A DNA stretch of 64,000 bases from Photobacterium sp. Ph5 (lineage in GTDB: Bacteria; Pseudomonadota; Gammaproteobacteria; Enterobacterales; Vibrionaceae): assembly GCF_022129445.1 (NCBI RefSeq), contig NZ_JADQAQ010000006.1, positions 46,814 through 110,813 of the forward strand. Reading direction: 5' to 3'. Below the pieces are notes generated by a model that saw only the letters and a list, made by a program, of their open reading frames with translations, did not search any database and was not told the origin of the DNA. Position 1 is the first letter of the stretch. The number at the start of each line of letters is the position of its first letter. Shown here piece after piece: positions 18,920-28,055 of the stretch. The position numbers and the translations under genes were made by a program.

Positions 18920-19140
18920 TACAGCTCTCCTTATTCGTAATGGTTGTGATGCAGTGACAATTAAGCAACAAACTGATTGATACTTATTAATAATTATCCT
19001 AACAACAATTTATGCTGTCTATGGTTGAAACGGACGTAAATGAGTAAATGCGTAAGTAGTCATGATTCATTGATTTCAAATGACATTTCTTTCAGTTCTG
19101 ATTTATAAAGTTGTGCGATATAGCGTTTTGGATATATCAC

Positions 19141-19174
19141 CTGTAATAAAAGTGTCACGTAATAGAAATACACT
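19141..19174 (+). promoter_or_regulatory. Pho box and -10 element of pstCAB-phoU
   Basis: CTGTAATAAAAGTGTCAC at 19141-19158 matches 16 of 18 positions of the E. coli PhoB consensus, with the two TGT cores 11 bases apart. A -10 TACACT follows exactly 10 bases later (19169-19174), the spacing at PhoB-activated promoters that lack a -35 box. pstC starts 31 bases downstream. Confidence 0.85.
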
Positions 19175-19204
19175 TTAGTCCGTATAAATAGGTTTGAGGT
19201 AATA

Positions 19205-21436
19205 ATGGCACACGCCAGTTCGTTTTTAATGGGAGAAAACCATCTTCGCCGAATGAAAGATAAGTTAGCGCGGTTAGGTGTGACGGCTGGTGGTATTTTT
19301 GTACTTGTAACCTTAGTGCTGATTTTTTTCTATTTGCTCTATGTCATTGTCCCGATTTTCTCTTCTGTTTCAGTGAAACCAACTCACCAGTTTTCATTAA
19401 CCTTGGCAGGTAACACTGCGCGAGTAGGAATTGATGAAAGTAATACCTTAGCTTATCGTTTTACCACCGAAGGTCAGGTGGACTTTATTCGATTAGCACC
19501 ACTACCTGCAGCAGGAAAGGTGATTAAACAACAAACACTGGTCACTGATCCTACTGCCGTTGCAATCAGTTTGCCGCGGGATGGAATGGTTGCGTATGCA
19601 TTGCCGGGTGGACAAGTGAAAATAGTGAAAGCTGATTTTCATTTCACGTTTGATCAAAACAAAAAACAGCTATTCCCTGTTATTGATTATCCTGTTGGTA
19701 AAGCGCCTTTATCGATCACTCCTAAACAAGATGTTATTGAGAAATTAGCTATATCTGGGCGAGAGAATACTATTATTTTGGCTGCCTATACAAAACAACA
19801 TCTACTTTCTGTTGTGAGGTTATCTCATTCTGAAATGACCGCAGCAGATGATAAAATATGGCAGCAATTTCAATTTAATATTAATGATGCGCCAGCAAAT
19901 GTTGAGCAACTTGTATTAACTCCAGATGGTAAAACGTTGTATGTGTTAAGTGAATCAACACTTTTTACCTATAGCCTCAATCATCAAAGTGCAGTACTAA
20001 GAGAGACGACAAAATTATCTCTTGATAAAACAGTGACGCCTGAACGAATCAATTTATTGTCAGGGGCGAACTCTTTATTAGTGACAAACTCGAATAATAC
20101 GATTACCCAATGGTTTGAAGTGGTCAAAGAAGGAAAACGCCAATTAGTAAAGGTGAGAGACTTCCTTTTTTCTTCTAGCCCTATTGTGAAAATTGTCCCT
20201 GAGTATTACCGCAAAGGCTTTTTTGTTATTCAGCAAGATGGTCGAGTATCGGCTTATTATACCTCTGAGCGCGATGTGATTTATCAAGATCAGGTTTTTG
20301 ATACTGTCCCCCAAGATATCGCAATATCACCTAAGGCGAATATGTTGCTCACGCTAGATAAGGGCAAGTGGCAAACCTATAAAGTGAATAACACCCATCC
20401 GGATATTGGTATTTCATCATTGTGGCAAAAAGTGTGGTATGAGGGATATTCAGAGCCTGATTACGTTTGGCAATCAACGTCTGCCAGTGATGAGTTTGAA
20501 CCTAAATTGAGTTTGGTACCGATTATTTTCGGTACGTTGAAAGCTGCAGTTTTTTCAATGTTATTTGCGATTCCACTGGCATTGGCTGGGGCGATTTATA
20601 CCGCGTATTTCATGTCATCTAAAGTACGTCGATTAATTAAACCAACGATTGAATTAATGGAAGCTTTGCCGACGGTCATCTTAGGCTTTTTAGCTGGAAT
20701 TTGGCTGGCACCGATTGTCGATCAAAATCTGACAGGGGTTGCCTTAAGCTTTGTTGCATTACCTATAAGTATGATTGTTATTGGTTTTATCTGGTCAATG
20801 CTCCCTGGTCGATGGCGGTCACGTATTCCTCATGGTTTCCATATTGCTATTTTGATCCCGATGATAATACTTGTTGGTTATGGTTGTTTTGCAGTTAGCC
20901 CTTGGTTATCGGATAGGTTACTTGGCGGTGATCTTCAGAGTTATTTATCTCACCATTATGATATTGGTTACGATCAGCGTAATGCGTTAATTGTCGGTAT
21001 CGCAATGGGTTTTGCGGTGATCCCTACTATTTTTACGATTGCTGAAGATGCGGTGTTCTCTGTACCTAGCCATTTAACGAAAGGCTCTCTTGCACTAGGT
21101 GCGACACAATGGCAAACCTTAACTAGGGTGGTATTGCTAACAGCAAGCCCTGGTATTTTTTCTGCGGTAATGATGGGGTTAGGTCGAGCTGTTGGAGAAA
21201 CAATGATTGTACTGATGGCGACGGGGAATACCCCAGTCATGGATTGGGATTTGCTACAGGGCTTAAGAACATTGGCGGCAACCATTGCGATTGAAATGCC
21301 TGAATCGGAAGTGGCAAGTTCGCATTATAGGGTATTGTTTTTAGCCGCATTTGTATTATTCGTATTTACCTTTGTATTTAATACAATTGCAGAGGTTGTG
21401 AGGCAACGTTTACGTGAAAAATACAGTTCACTATAA
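19205..21436 (+). CDS. pstC: Phosphate ABC transporter permease PstC, long form
   Basis: PstC is one of the two membrane subunits of the phosphate importer. An N-terminal helix (about residues 28-52) is followed by a periplasmic domain of nearly 400 residues with repeated beta-type segments. The permease domain begins near residue 445 and carries EALPTVILGFLAG and the ATPase-contacting loop GSLALGATQWQTLTRVVL. At 743 residues it is more than twice E. coli PstC (319); such extended forms are known from marine gamma-proteobacteria. It is the first gene of a Pho-box-driven operon with pstA, pstB and phoU. Confidence 0.93.
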   Translation: MAHASSFLMGENHLRRMKDKLARLGVTAGGIFVLVTLVLIFFYLLYVIVPIFSSVSVKPTHQFSLTLAGNTARVGIDESNTLAYRFTTEGQVDFIRLAPLPAAGKVIKQQTLVTDPTAVAISLPRDGMVAYALPGGQVKIVKADFHFTFDQNKKQLFPVIDYPVGKAPLSITPKQDVIEKLAISGRENTIILAAYTKQHLLSVVRLSHSEMTAADDKIWQQFQFNINDAPANVEQLVLTPDGKTLYVLSESTLFTYSLNHQSAVLRETTKLSLDKTVTPERINLLSGANSLLVTNSNNTITQWFEVVKEGKRQLVKVRDFLFSSSPIVKIVPEYYRKGFFVIQQDGRVSAYYTSERDVIYQDQVFDTVPQDIAISPKANMLLTLDKGKWQTYKVNNTHPDIGISSLWQKVWYEGYSEPDYVWQSTSASDEFEPKLSLVPIIFGTLKAAVFSMLFAIPLALAGAIYTAYFMSSKVRRLIKPTIELMEALPTVILGFLAGIWLAPIVDQNLTGVALSFVALPISMIVIGFIWSMLPGRWRSRIPHGFHIAILIPMIILVGYGCFAVSPWLSDRLLGGDLQSYLSHHYDIGYDQRNALIVGIAMGFAVIPTIFTIAEDAVFSVPSHLTKGSLALGATQWQTLTRVVLLTASPGIFSAVMMGLGRAVGETMIVLMATGNTPVMDWDLLQGLRTLAATIAIEMPESEVASSHYRVLFLAAFVLFVFTFVFNTIAEVVRQRLREKYSSL

Positions 21437-21451
21437 GGGAAGGGAGCGATC

Positions 21452-23089
21452 ATGATTAAGTGGTTTAAATCCGGCTCTCCTTGGATTTGGGTAACAGCAG
21501 GTGCTGTTAGCTTAAGTCTCGTTGCTGTTTTAGGATTACTATTGTTGATTGGCTATAAAGGCTTAAGTTACTTTTGGCCTTCACCTGTTTATCAATTCGA
21601 TATCGATATTGCAGGTAAAAATCAAACTGTGATTGGTGAGCTGTATGATAGCAAAGCGATCCCTTTGGAACAGTTACGTGAAGCTGGGATTGATGTTTCT
21701 CATATGTCTGGCCCAGTGGAAATGCGTTATCTCATCAAAATGGGTAATCGTGAACGAGTTGGTACTGACTTTTTGACCATATTAAAAAGTCAAATTAAGC
21801 ACCAAGAAATAGCGAAAAACATCGCCGTTGTCGATCGAGAAACGAATGGTAAATTTTACGGCTATCCAATCGCAATCATGGCAAATGGTGTGCGTAATAG
21901 CATGGAGTATTTACCTGTCGCATTAACTGAAGCTTCTGAAATTAGAACTGAATTAAAGAAACTACAAGGCATTGAAATTGCAGATATTAATTGGCACTTA
22001 GAAAAACTACGTTTGGAAAAGCGCCAACTGATTTTAAAAGATAAATTAACACCTGATGAAACTGCGCGAATTGAACGTGAGGAACTGAACTATAAAACGA
22101 TTTATAAGAACATTGAAAATCGTTTGTTTTCATTACAATCTCAATTAGATAGTGCCAGTTTATTACTTCGAGATAGCCAAGGTAAAACGATCACCTTATC
22201 GATGTCTCAAGTATTAGATATTTGGTACCCCAATAATTTAACCTTTATCGAAAAGTTTCAGCATTGGGGACATCAGGTTTATAAGTTTTTAGCCAAAGCA
22301 CCTCGTGAAGCCAATACCGAAGGCGGTGTATTTCCAGCAATATTTGGCACGGTATTTATGGTATTGCTAATGAGCGTAATGGTGACGCCATTAGGTGTAT
22401 TAGCGGCAATTTATCTTCATGAATATGCAGGAAATAATACCTTTACTAAGATAATCCGTATCGCGGTTATTAACCTTGCGGGTGTACCGTCTATTGTCTA
22501 CGGTGTGTTTGGATTAGGTTTTTTTGTATATATGGTTGGGGGGACAATTGATGATGTGTTTTTCTCTGCTCAATTGCCTACACCAACTTTTGGTACCCCT
22601 GGAATTTTATGGTCAGCATTAACATTGGCGATCATGACATTACCTGTTGTTATTGTATCAACGGAAGAAGGGTTATCGCGAATCCCGAGCTCTGTGAGAA
22701 ATGGCTCTTTGGCATTAGGCGCAACTCAAGCGGAAACCTTATGGCGTATAGTACTCCCCATGGCAAGTCCTGCCATTATGACGGGGTTAATTTTAGCAGT
22801 CGCAAGGGCGGCCGGTGAAGTGGCACCTTTGATGTTAGTTGGGGTCGTAAAAATGGCACCAACATTGCCCGTTGATGTTCATTTTCCTTATGTCCACCTT
22901 GATCGTAAGTTTATGCATTTGGGGTATCATATTTATGATGTTGCGTTTCAAAGCCCGAATGTTGAGGCTGCAAGACCCTTGGTTTATGCGACGTCATTTT
23001 TATTAGTGACAGTGATTGTAAGTTTGAATTTAACCGCAATTGGGATCCGTAATCATCTGCGTGAAAAATTTCGCTCTTTAGAGCTGTGA
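21452..23089 (+). CDS. pstA: Phosphate ABC transporter permease PstA, long form
   Basis: This is the second membrane subunit, starting 15 bases after pstC behind GGGAGCG. A first helix (about 12-38) precedes an extracytoplasmic insert of about 240 residues with a coiled-coil stretch (roughly 165-235). The transport domain then carries VPSIVYGVFGLGFFVY and the coupling loop GSLALGATQAETLWRIVLP. Length 545 against 296 in E. coli. Both permeases are enlarged on the periplasmic side, so the two inserts probably meet each other or PstS. Confidence 0.93.
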   Translation: MIKWFKSGSPWIWVTAGAVSLSLVAVLGLLLLIGYKGLSYFWPSPVYQFDIDIAGKNQTVIGELYDSKAIPLEQLREAGIDVSHMSGPVEMRYLIKMGNRERVGTDFLTILKSQIKHQEIAKNIAVVDRETNGKFYGYPIAIMANGVRNSMEYLPVALTEASEIRTELKKLQGIEIADINWHLEKLRLEKRQLILKDKLTPDETARIEREELNYKTIYKNIENRLFSLQSQLDSASLLLRDSQGKTITLSMSQVLDIWYPNNLTFIEKFQHWGHQVYKFLAKAPREANTEGGVFPAIFGTVFMVLLMSVMVTPLGVLAAIYLHEYAGNNTFTKIIRIAVINLAGVPSIVYGVFGLGFFVYMVGGTIDDVFFSAQLPTPTFGTPGILWSALTLAIMTLPVVIVSTEEGLSRIPSSVRNGSLALGATQAETLWRIVLPMASPAIMTGLILAVARAAGEVAPLMLVGVVKMAPTLPVDVHFPYVHLDRKFMHLGYHIYDVAFQSPNVEAARPLVYATSFLLVTVIVSLNLTAIGIRNHLREKFRSLEL

Positions 23090-23135
23090 TAAAACGTAGT
23101 GCGATGAATATTTGATTATTAACAGAGAGAACATT

Positions 23136-23954
23136 ATGTATTCTGCTTCACCATCAATCGGTTTATTTGAACCCGTCGATCTCTCTTCGTTACCTGATGA
23201 GCAAACGGCATTATCAATTGAAGGTTTGAACCTTTACTATGGTAAAACGCAAGCTTTGTATAATATCAATATGCGTATTCCTAAAGGTCAGGTTACCGCA
23301 TTTATCGGTCCATCAGGTTGTGGTAAATCAACATTATTAAGTTGTATTAACCGAATGAATGACTTGATTGAAGGTTGTCATGTCGATGGTAAAATCATGC
23401 TGCACGGGCAGAATATCTACGATACTAAAGTTGATGTTGCTTCATTACGTCGTCGGGTAGGGATGGTGTTTCAACGCCCGAACCCATTTCCTAAATCCAT
23501 TTATGAAAATGTGGTTTATGGTTTGCGGCTACAAGGGATCACTGAGCGACGTATTTTAGATGATGCGGTTGAAAGTTCATTGCGTTCGGCAGCACTATGG
23601 GATGAAGTAAAAGATAGGCTGCATGAAAATGCGTTTGGTTTATCTGGAGGTCAACAGCAGCGTTTAGTGATTGCGCGTGCGATTGCTATTGAACCTGAGA
23701 TATTACTTCTTGATGAGCCAACATCAGCACTTGATCCAATATCAACCCTAACGATTGAAGAGTTGATTAATGATCTAAAAGCAAAATATACCGTGATTAT
23801 CGTGACACATAATATGCAGCAAGCGGCACGAGTGTCAGATCAAACAGCTTTTATCTATATGGGAGAGTTGGTGGAATATTCGAGCACTAATGATATTTTC
23901 ACCACCCCAAGAGAAAAACGTACTGAAGATTATATTACAGGACGTTATGGTTAA
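23136..23954 (+). CDS. pstB: Phosphate ABC transporter ATPase PstB
   Basis: PstB powers phosphate import. Walker A is GPSGCGKST, the signature [16 protein letters not shown], Walker [14 protein letters not shown], and the switch His lies in [11 protein letters not shown] choose the ATG at 23136 (272 residues), which has AGAGAG just upstream, over an in-frame TTG at 23112. The N-terminal extension of about 20 residues before the core is common in Vibrio PstB. Confidence 0.96.
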   Translation: MYSASPSIGLFEPVDLSSLPDEQTALSIEGLNLYYGKTQALYNINMRIPKGQVTAFIGPSGCGKSTLLSCINRMNDLIEGCHVDGKIMLHGQNIYDTKVDVASLRRRVGMVFQRPNPFPKSIYENVVYGLRLQGITERRILDDAVESSLRSAALWDEVKDRLHENAFGLSGGQQQRLVIARAIAIEPEILLLDEPTSALDPISTLTIEELINDLKAKYTVIIVTHNMQQAARVSDQTAFIYMGELVEYSSTNDIFTTPREKRTEDYITGRYG

Positions 23955-23966
23955 GGACACACCATC

Positions 23967-24674
23967 ATGTTAAATAACATTAGCCTTGGTCGTCATATTT
24001 CTGGTCAGTTTAATCATGAACTAGAAAGTATTCGTACCCATGTTTTGGCTATGGGAGGCTTAGTTGAGCAGCAGTTGGCAGATGCCTTAAAAGCGCTGCA
24101 TAAACAAGAGGAAGGTTTGGCGAAGCGTGTGATTCAAGATGATCACAAAGTCAATGCGATGGAAGTTGCGATTGATGAGGCGTGTACGCGTATTATTGCT
24201 AAACGCCAACCTACCGCTAGTGATTTACGGCTTGTCATTGCCATTATAAAAACCATTACCGATTTAGAGCGTATTGGTGATGTTGCTGAAAGTATTGCTA
24301 AAGTAGCACTAGGTAATTTTACTAATAAGCAATATAACTTATTGGCATCGTTAGAATCTTTAGGTCAAAACGCCGTGCGTATGTTACATGAAGTATTAGA
24401 TGCTTTCGCACGTATGGATGTAAAAGCGGCCATTAATGTGTATCAAACTGATGATCGGATTGATCGGGAATATGAAGCGATTATTCGCCAACTGATGACC
24501 TACATGAAAGAAGATCCTGATTCTATCCCAAGTGTGATGAAAGTAATGTGGGCTGCGCGCTCTATTGAGCGAGTCGGTGATCGCTGCCAAAACATTTGCG
24601 AATATATTATTTATTTCGTACAAGGCAAAGACATTCGCCACACGAACCCAGAAGATATTACTAATTTCCTATAA
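23967..24674 (+). CDS. phoU: Phosphate signalling regulator PhoU
   Basis: PhoU is a metal-binding helical protein that links Pst to PhoR and represses the Pho regulon in high phosphate. The 235 residues form two PhoU repeats, each with an E/D-rich motif ([14 protein letters not shown] and [19 protein letters not shown]). AAGGA precedes the ATG, 12 bases after pstB. It is the last gene of the pst operon. Confidence 0.96.
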   Translation: MLNNISLGRHISGQFNHELESIRTHVLAMGGLVEQQLADALKALHKQEEGLAKRVIQDDHKVNAMEVAIDEACTRIIAKRQPTASDLRLVIAIIKTITDLERIGDVAESIAKVALGNFTNKQYNLLASLESLGQNAVRMLHEVLDAFARMDVKAAINVYQTDDRIDREYEAIIRQLMTYMKEDPDSIPSVMKVMWAARSIERVGDRCQNICEYIIYFVQGKDIRHTNPEDITNFL

Positions 24675-24700
24675 AACACGGGATGTATGAACCAATAAAC

Positions 24701-24739
24701 AGGGCGCTTAGCTTTATTTAGAAACTTAGCGCTCTTTTT
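24701..24739 (+). terminator. Intrinsic terminator after phoU
   Basis: An 11-bp stem (24701-24711 with 24725-24735; one mismatch, one wobble) followed by TTTT. Confidence 0.85.
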
Positions 24740-24766
24740 ATTGAGTGCTCCAATTGACACTGTTTA

Positions 24767-25507
24767 TTATCTTTTTAGTCGTTGTGCGACAGCTTGGATA
24801 GTATCAATATTTGTTACTGGGATTTGAAAGTCATCAAAGATGGCGTTGCCCATATGTGCACTTGAAGTACGATTTAATATTTTACTGGGGCGTGTTGTTT
24901 TACCAGAAAGATGTACTTCTTTTATTCCCGTTTCTGCAACTAAGGCTTGAACATTCTTCGGAGTGACGCCTGCTCCCGCCATAATACTGATCCTATCACC
25001 ACAATAGTTAACCATGTTTTTGATCATTGCCGTGCCTTCAGGTGCAGTCGGTTGGAGCCCTGATGTCAGTATTCGCTCGCAACCGTAGCTCATAATAGTA
25101 TCTAATGCTGCGAAAGGATCGACACATTGATCGATAGCTCGATGGAAAGTCACTCCAAGACCTTTAGCTTGTTTAATTAAGCTTGCAATGGTTGTGCTAT
25201 CAATAAGGCTTTGCTCTGTGAGCGCACCAATCACTATTCCTTGTAATCCTGCTTGATGGGCGGCGTAAATATCGGCAAGCATGATCTCAACATCGTCACT
25301 ACTAAATAAAAAGTCACCTTGACGTGGTCTTATCATCGCATAAACCGGAATAGTTGCTTGTTTGGCGGCTAATTGCATTAAGCCAGCACTTGGCGTTAAC
25401 CCTCCTAGCGCGAGAGAGGAGCATAGCTCGATACGTGTAGCACCACCTTGTTGGGCATAGTGGAGTGATTCAAGATTATCGATACAAACTTCAAGTTGAA
25501 TAGACAT
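24767..25507 (-). CDS. cutC: Copper homeostasis protein CutC
   Basis: The TIM-barrel CutC family was named for copper tolerance in E. coli; its biochemical role remains uncertain. Typical motifs are LEVCIDNLESLHYAQQGGA, RIELCSSLALGGLTPS, YAMIRPRQGDF, VTFHRAIDQC and IMAGAGVTPKN. The ATG at 25507 gives 246 residues (E. coli 248); the frame stays open to 25642, but that extension is hydrophobic non-family sequence. It is a single gene, convergent with phoU. The ribosome-binding site is weak. Confidence 0.92.
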   Translation of the reverse strand: MSIQLEVCIDNLESLHYAQQGGATRIELCSSLALGGLTPSAGLMQLAAKQATIPVYAMIRPRQGDFLFSSDDVEIMLADIYAAHQAGLQGIVIGALTEQSLIDSTTIASLIKQAKGLGVTFHRAIDQCVDPFAALDTIMSYGCERILTSGLQPTAPEGTAMIKNMVNYCGDRISIMAGAGVTPKNVQALVAETGIKEVHLSGKTTRPSKILNRTSSAHMGNAIFDDFQIPVTNIDTIQAVAQRLKR

Positions 25508-25610
25508 AATTTTTAATGAAATAAAATGCGTGTCTTGCAGTGTAGAAGATTGCCAAGATAGGATCGAACAGAGGAAGAATATAATGTGCGGTTGGTTGAA
25601 AATTATAGAT

Positions 25611-25638
25611 AAAAAAAGGGCCTGGTATATTCCAGGCC
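25611..25638 (-). terminator. Intrinsic terminator of the peroxiredoxin gene
   Basis: On the minus strand, a 7-bp stem (GGCCTGG/CCAGGCC, 25619-25625 with 25632-25638) followed by seven U residues (25611-25617). Confidence 0.85.
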
Positions 25639-25726
25639 TCATTATATTTCTATCTTTGAGCTGACTTTAGCCCTATGTTTAGCTTCTTGTCAGATGTAAC
25701 ACCGTGAGCATGGTGTTATTAGGTAA

Positions 25727-26338
25727 TTACTTTTTACCTAGATCTGCAGTGTGCTCAGATAGGTAGTCCGCTACACCTTTTGGTGATGCGTCCATACCTG
25801 CTTTACCTTCTTCCCACTGTGCTGGACATACTTCACCATGCTTTTGGTGGAAGTTAAGTGCGTCAACCATGCGTAGCATTTCGTCGATGTTACGGCCTAG
25901 AGGTAGGTCGTTAACAACTTGGTGACGTACAAGGCCATCTTCGTCAATTAGGAAAGAACCACGGAAAGCAACGCCTGCTTCTGGATGCTCAACGTCGTAA
26001 GCTTTACAAATTTCGTGCTTAACGTCAGCAATTAGTGGGTACTTAACTTGACCGATACCGCCGTCTTCAACAGCAGTGTTACGCCATGCATTGTGAGAGA
26101 ATTGAGAATCGATAGAAACACCAATTACTTCAACACCTTTCGCTTGGAAATCTTCGAAACGCTTGTCAAAAGCGATCAGCTCAGATGGACATACGAATGT
26201 GAAGTCTAGTGGGTAGAAGAAAACTACCGCTTTTTTACCTTTTGTGAATTCTGCAAAGTTGAAGTTATCAACGATTTCGCCGTTACCTAGAACAGCTGCA
26301 GCAGTAAAATCTGGTGCTTGACGACCTACTAGTACCAT
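25727..26338 (-). CDS. prx2: Typical 2-Cys peroxiredoxin, Prx2-type
   Basis: The 203-residue AhpC/Prx1-family enzyme reduces hydrogen and organic peroxides in the cytoplasm. The peroxidatic Cys50 lies in FYPLDFTFVCPSEL and the resolving Cys171 in GEVCPAQW. The C-terminal tail fits sensitive 2-Cys enzymes. It is divergent from an oxyR2-type regulator, the same pairing as prx2-oxyR2 in Vibrio vulnificus. The symbol rests on that context. Confidence 0.88.
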   Translation of the reverse strand: MVLVGRQAPDFTAAAVLGNGEIVDNFNFAEFTKGKKAVVFFYPLDFTFVCPSELIAFDKRFEDFQAKGVEVIGVSIDSQFSHNAWRNTAVEDGGIGQVKYPLIADVKHEICKAYDVEHPEAGVAFRGSFLIDEDGLVRHQVVNDLPLGRNIDEMLRMVDALNFHQKHGEVCPAQWEEGKAGMDASPKGVADYLSEHTADLGKK

Positions 26339-26365
26339 TTTGGTGCTCCTGAAATATTGGGGGTT

Positions 26366-26385
26366 GCTAACCTTTGGTGATTAGC
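26366..26385. promoter_or_regulatory. LysR-type dyad between prx2 and oxyR2
   Basis: GCTAA and TTAGC lie 10 bases apart in the 131-base divergent region. The tetranucleotide pattern of classical OxyR sites is only partly matched, so the assignment is tentative. Confidence 0.3.
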
Positions 26386-26469
26386 TCCATACTTGGACGA
26401 GACAAACTATAGCCAAACTGTTAAATTGAAAAAAGCGGAATAAACAGATTGAAGTAATCGAAAAATACG

Positions 26470-27366
26470 ATGAATAAGTTTCCCTCATTAAAACAATTGC
26501 ATTACCTAGTTACTTTATCGGAAACACGGCACTTTGGCGAAGCAGCAAAAAAGTGTTTTGTGAGCCAGTCGACACTTAGTTCTGGGATCCAGAATTTAGA
26601 AGATTTATTGAGTTGTCAGCTTATAGAGCGTGATAATAAATCCCTTGTTTTTACCAGTATGGGCGACGAAGTTGTGGTACGTTCTCGTGAATTACTGGCA
26701 CGCAGCCAAGATTTAATTGAATTGTCCCACTCTGCTGGTGATGGTATGGATGGCCCTCTTCGTGTGGGATGTATCCCAACGATAGCCCCTTTTCTATTGT
26801 GTGATTTGGTGCAGGAGGTTAATCGACTTTACCCCAAGCTGAACTTACTTTTACGAGAAGATACGACCACTAATTTACTTGCTGCTTTACGTAATGGTGA
26901 AATGGATGTTTTGATCCTTGCGCTACCCGTTGAGATTAATGGTATGCACAGTAAAGTTGTTGGGCGTGATGCCTTCAAAATGGTGATCAGTAAAAACCAA
27001 GCTGAACGTGTATCTGTACCTTTACGTTATGCTGATTTGCCTGATGAATCCGTATTCTTACTAGAGAAGGAGCACTGTTTAACTGAGCATGCTGTTTCAG
27101 CTTGTAAGCTAACAACGAAAGAAAAAATTAATCCGTTCACAGCCACGAGCTTACATACATTGGTGCAGATGGTAGCAAATGGATTAGGAACCACATTTAT
27201 ACCTCAAATGGCTATTGAGCACGGCATCTTAGATAATCAAAACCTCGTGGTGATTGAGCCACCAGGCCAAGCGGCATTCCGGGAAATTGGATTAGTTTGG
27301 CGACCAACGTCTAGTCGTGTAAAGACCTTTGAAAAGCTAGCCTCTCTCGTTGAAACCCTATTATAA
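26470..27366 (+). CDS. oxyR2: OxyR2-type LysR peroxide sensor
   Basis: This is a 298-residue LysR regulator. The N-terminal helix-turn-helix is HYLVTLSETRHFGEAAKKCFVSQSTLSSGIQNLE; the regulatory domain carries two cysteines spaced as in OxyR, Cys203 and Cys212, equivalent to E. coli Cys199 and Cys208. The residues before the sensing Cys are Glu-His (EHC) rather than Gly-His as in E. coli. From memory, a Glu here marks Vibrio vulnificus OxyR2, which is unusually sensitive to peroxide. Divergence from prx2 supports the call. Confidence 0.85.
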   Translation: MNKFPSLKQLHYLVTLSETRHFGEAAKKCFVSQSTLSSGIQNLEDLLSCQLIERDNKSLVFTSMGDEVVVRSRELLARSQDLIELSHSAGDGMDGPLRVGCIPTIAPFLLCDLVQEVNRLYPKLNLLLREDTTTNLLAALRNGEMDVLILALPVEINGMHSKVVGRDAFKMVISKNQAERVSVPLRYADLPDESVFLLEKEHCLTEHAVSACKLTTKEKINPFTATSLHTLVQMVANGLGTTFIPQMAIEHGILDNQNLVVIEPPGQAAFREIGLVWRPTSSRVKTFEKLASLVETLL

Positions 27367-28055
27367 GTAAATTCTTGCATCGTTGAGATGTGTTAGAGCT
27401 GTCTGTATAGATGCCGTTATTATTTTTAGATGATAATACATGGCATTTTTCAGGCTTTTTTTACTTCACTTTGTCGTCATAATAAAAAATTATTAATTTG
27501 GTTTAAAATATCGATTTAATTTTATTTTTTAGCGTATTCATCTTTCTGATGTGATGGCTTTAAGTTGCTGTTTTGATGGATTATTTTGTTTCGCGTTACA
27601 AACAAAGAATAGTGTTATCTATCAGTATATTTCTTATTTGTTTAATTATAGTCTTGTTTATTGCCTTTAAAATATATTAAATCAAATAATTACCTTTCCT
27701 TGATAAAATTAATTCTGTTTAAAACGAATACCATCAATAAATACAACCCTCCTATTATTGTAATTTAATTACGTAACTACATACAAAAAATATCATTATT
27801 AAAACACGTTGTAGATTCCGAGTTATTTACTGACTTTTGTTTTAATTTAGTGTTTTGACTTTTTACTCTAATTTTTTCAAGGTGTTGTTTTTAAATGGAT
27901 TTGTTGTTTTATTGTGATTTCTATTAGAAAGGGTGAAATTTGCTTTTTGTTATATGTTGCGGCAACGTAAAGGACAGGTTAAGAAATGAGATGTATTAAA
28001 AATCTCTAGAACCTTATTGATAAAAGTAGTGGTTAAGTTACAAGGATGGGGCGTT
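27367..28055. other. Long AT-rich region upstream of aceB
   Basis: Apart from the oxyR2 terminator I see no gene. The stretch is very AT-rich from about 27420 to 27960 and must contain the aceB promoter. A TTGACT at about 27857 could be a -35 box, but no convincing -10 was fixed. The length suggests a multi-factor control region. Confidence 0.6.
27411..27451 (+). terminator. Likely terminator after oxyR2
   Basis: Outer arms ATGCC/GGCAT and inner arms ATTAT/ATAAT (27411-27423 with 27433-27446) are followed by TTTTT, about 45 bases after the stop. Confidence 0.6.
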
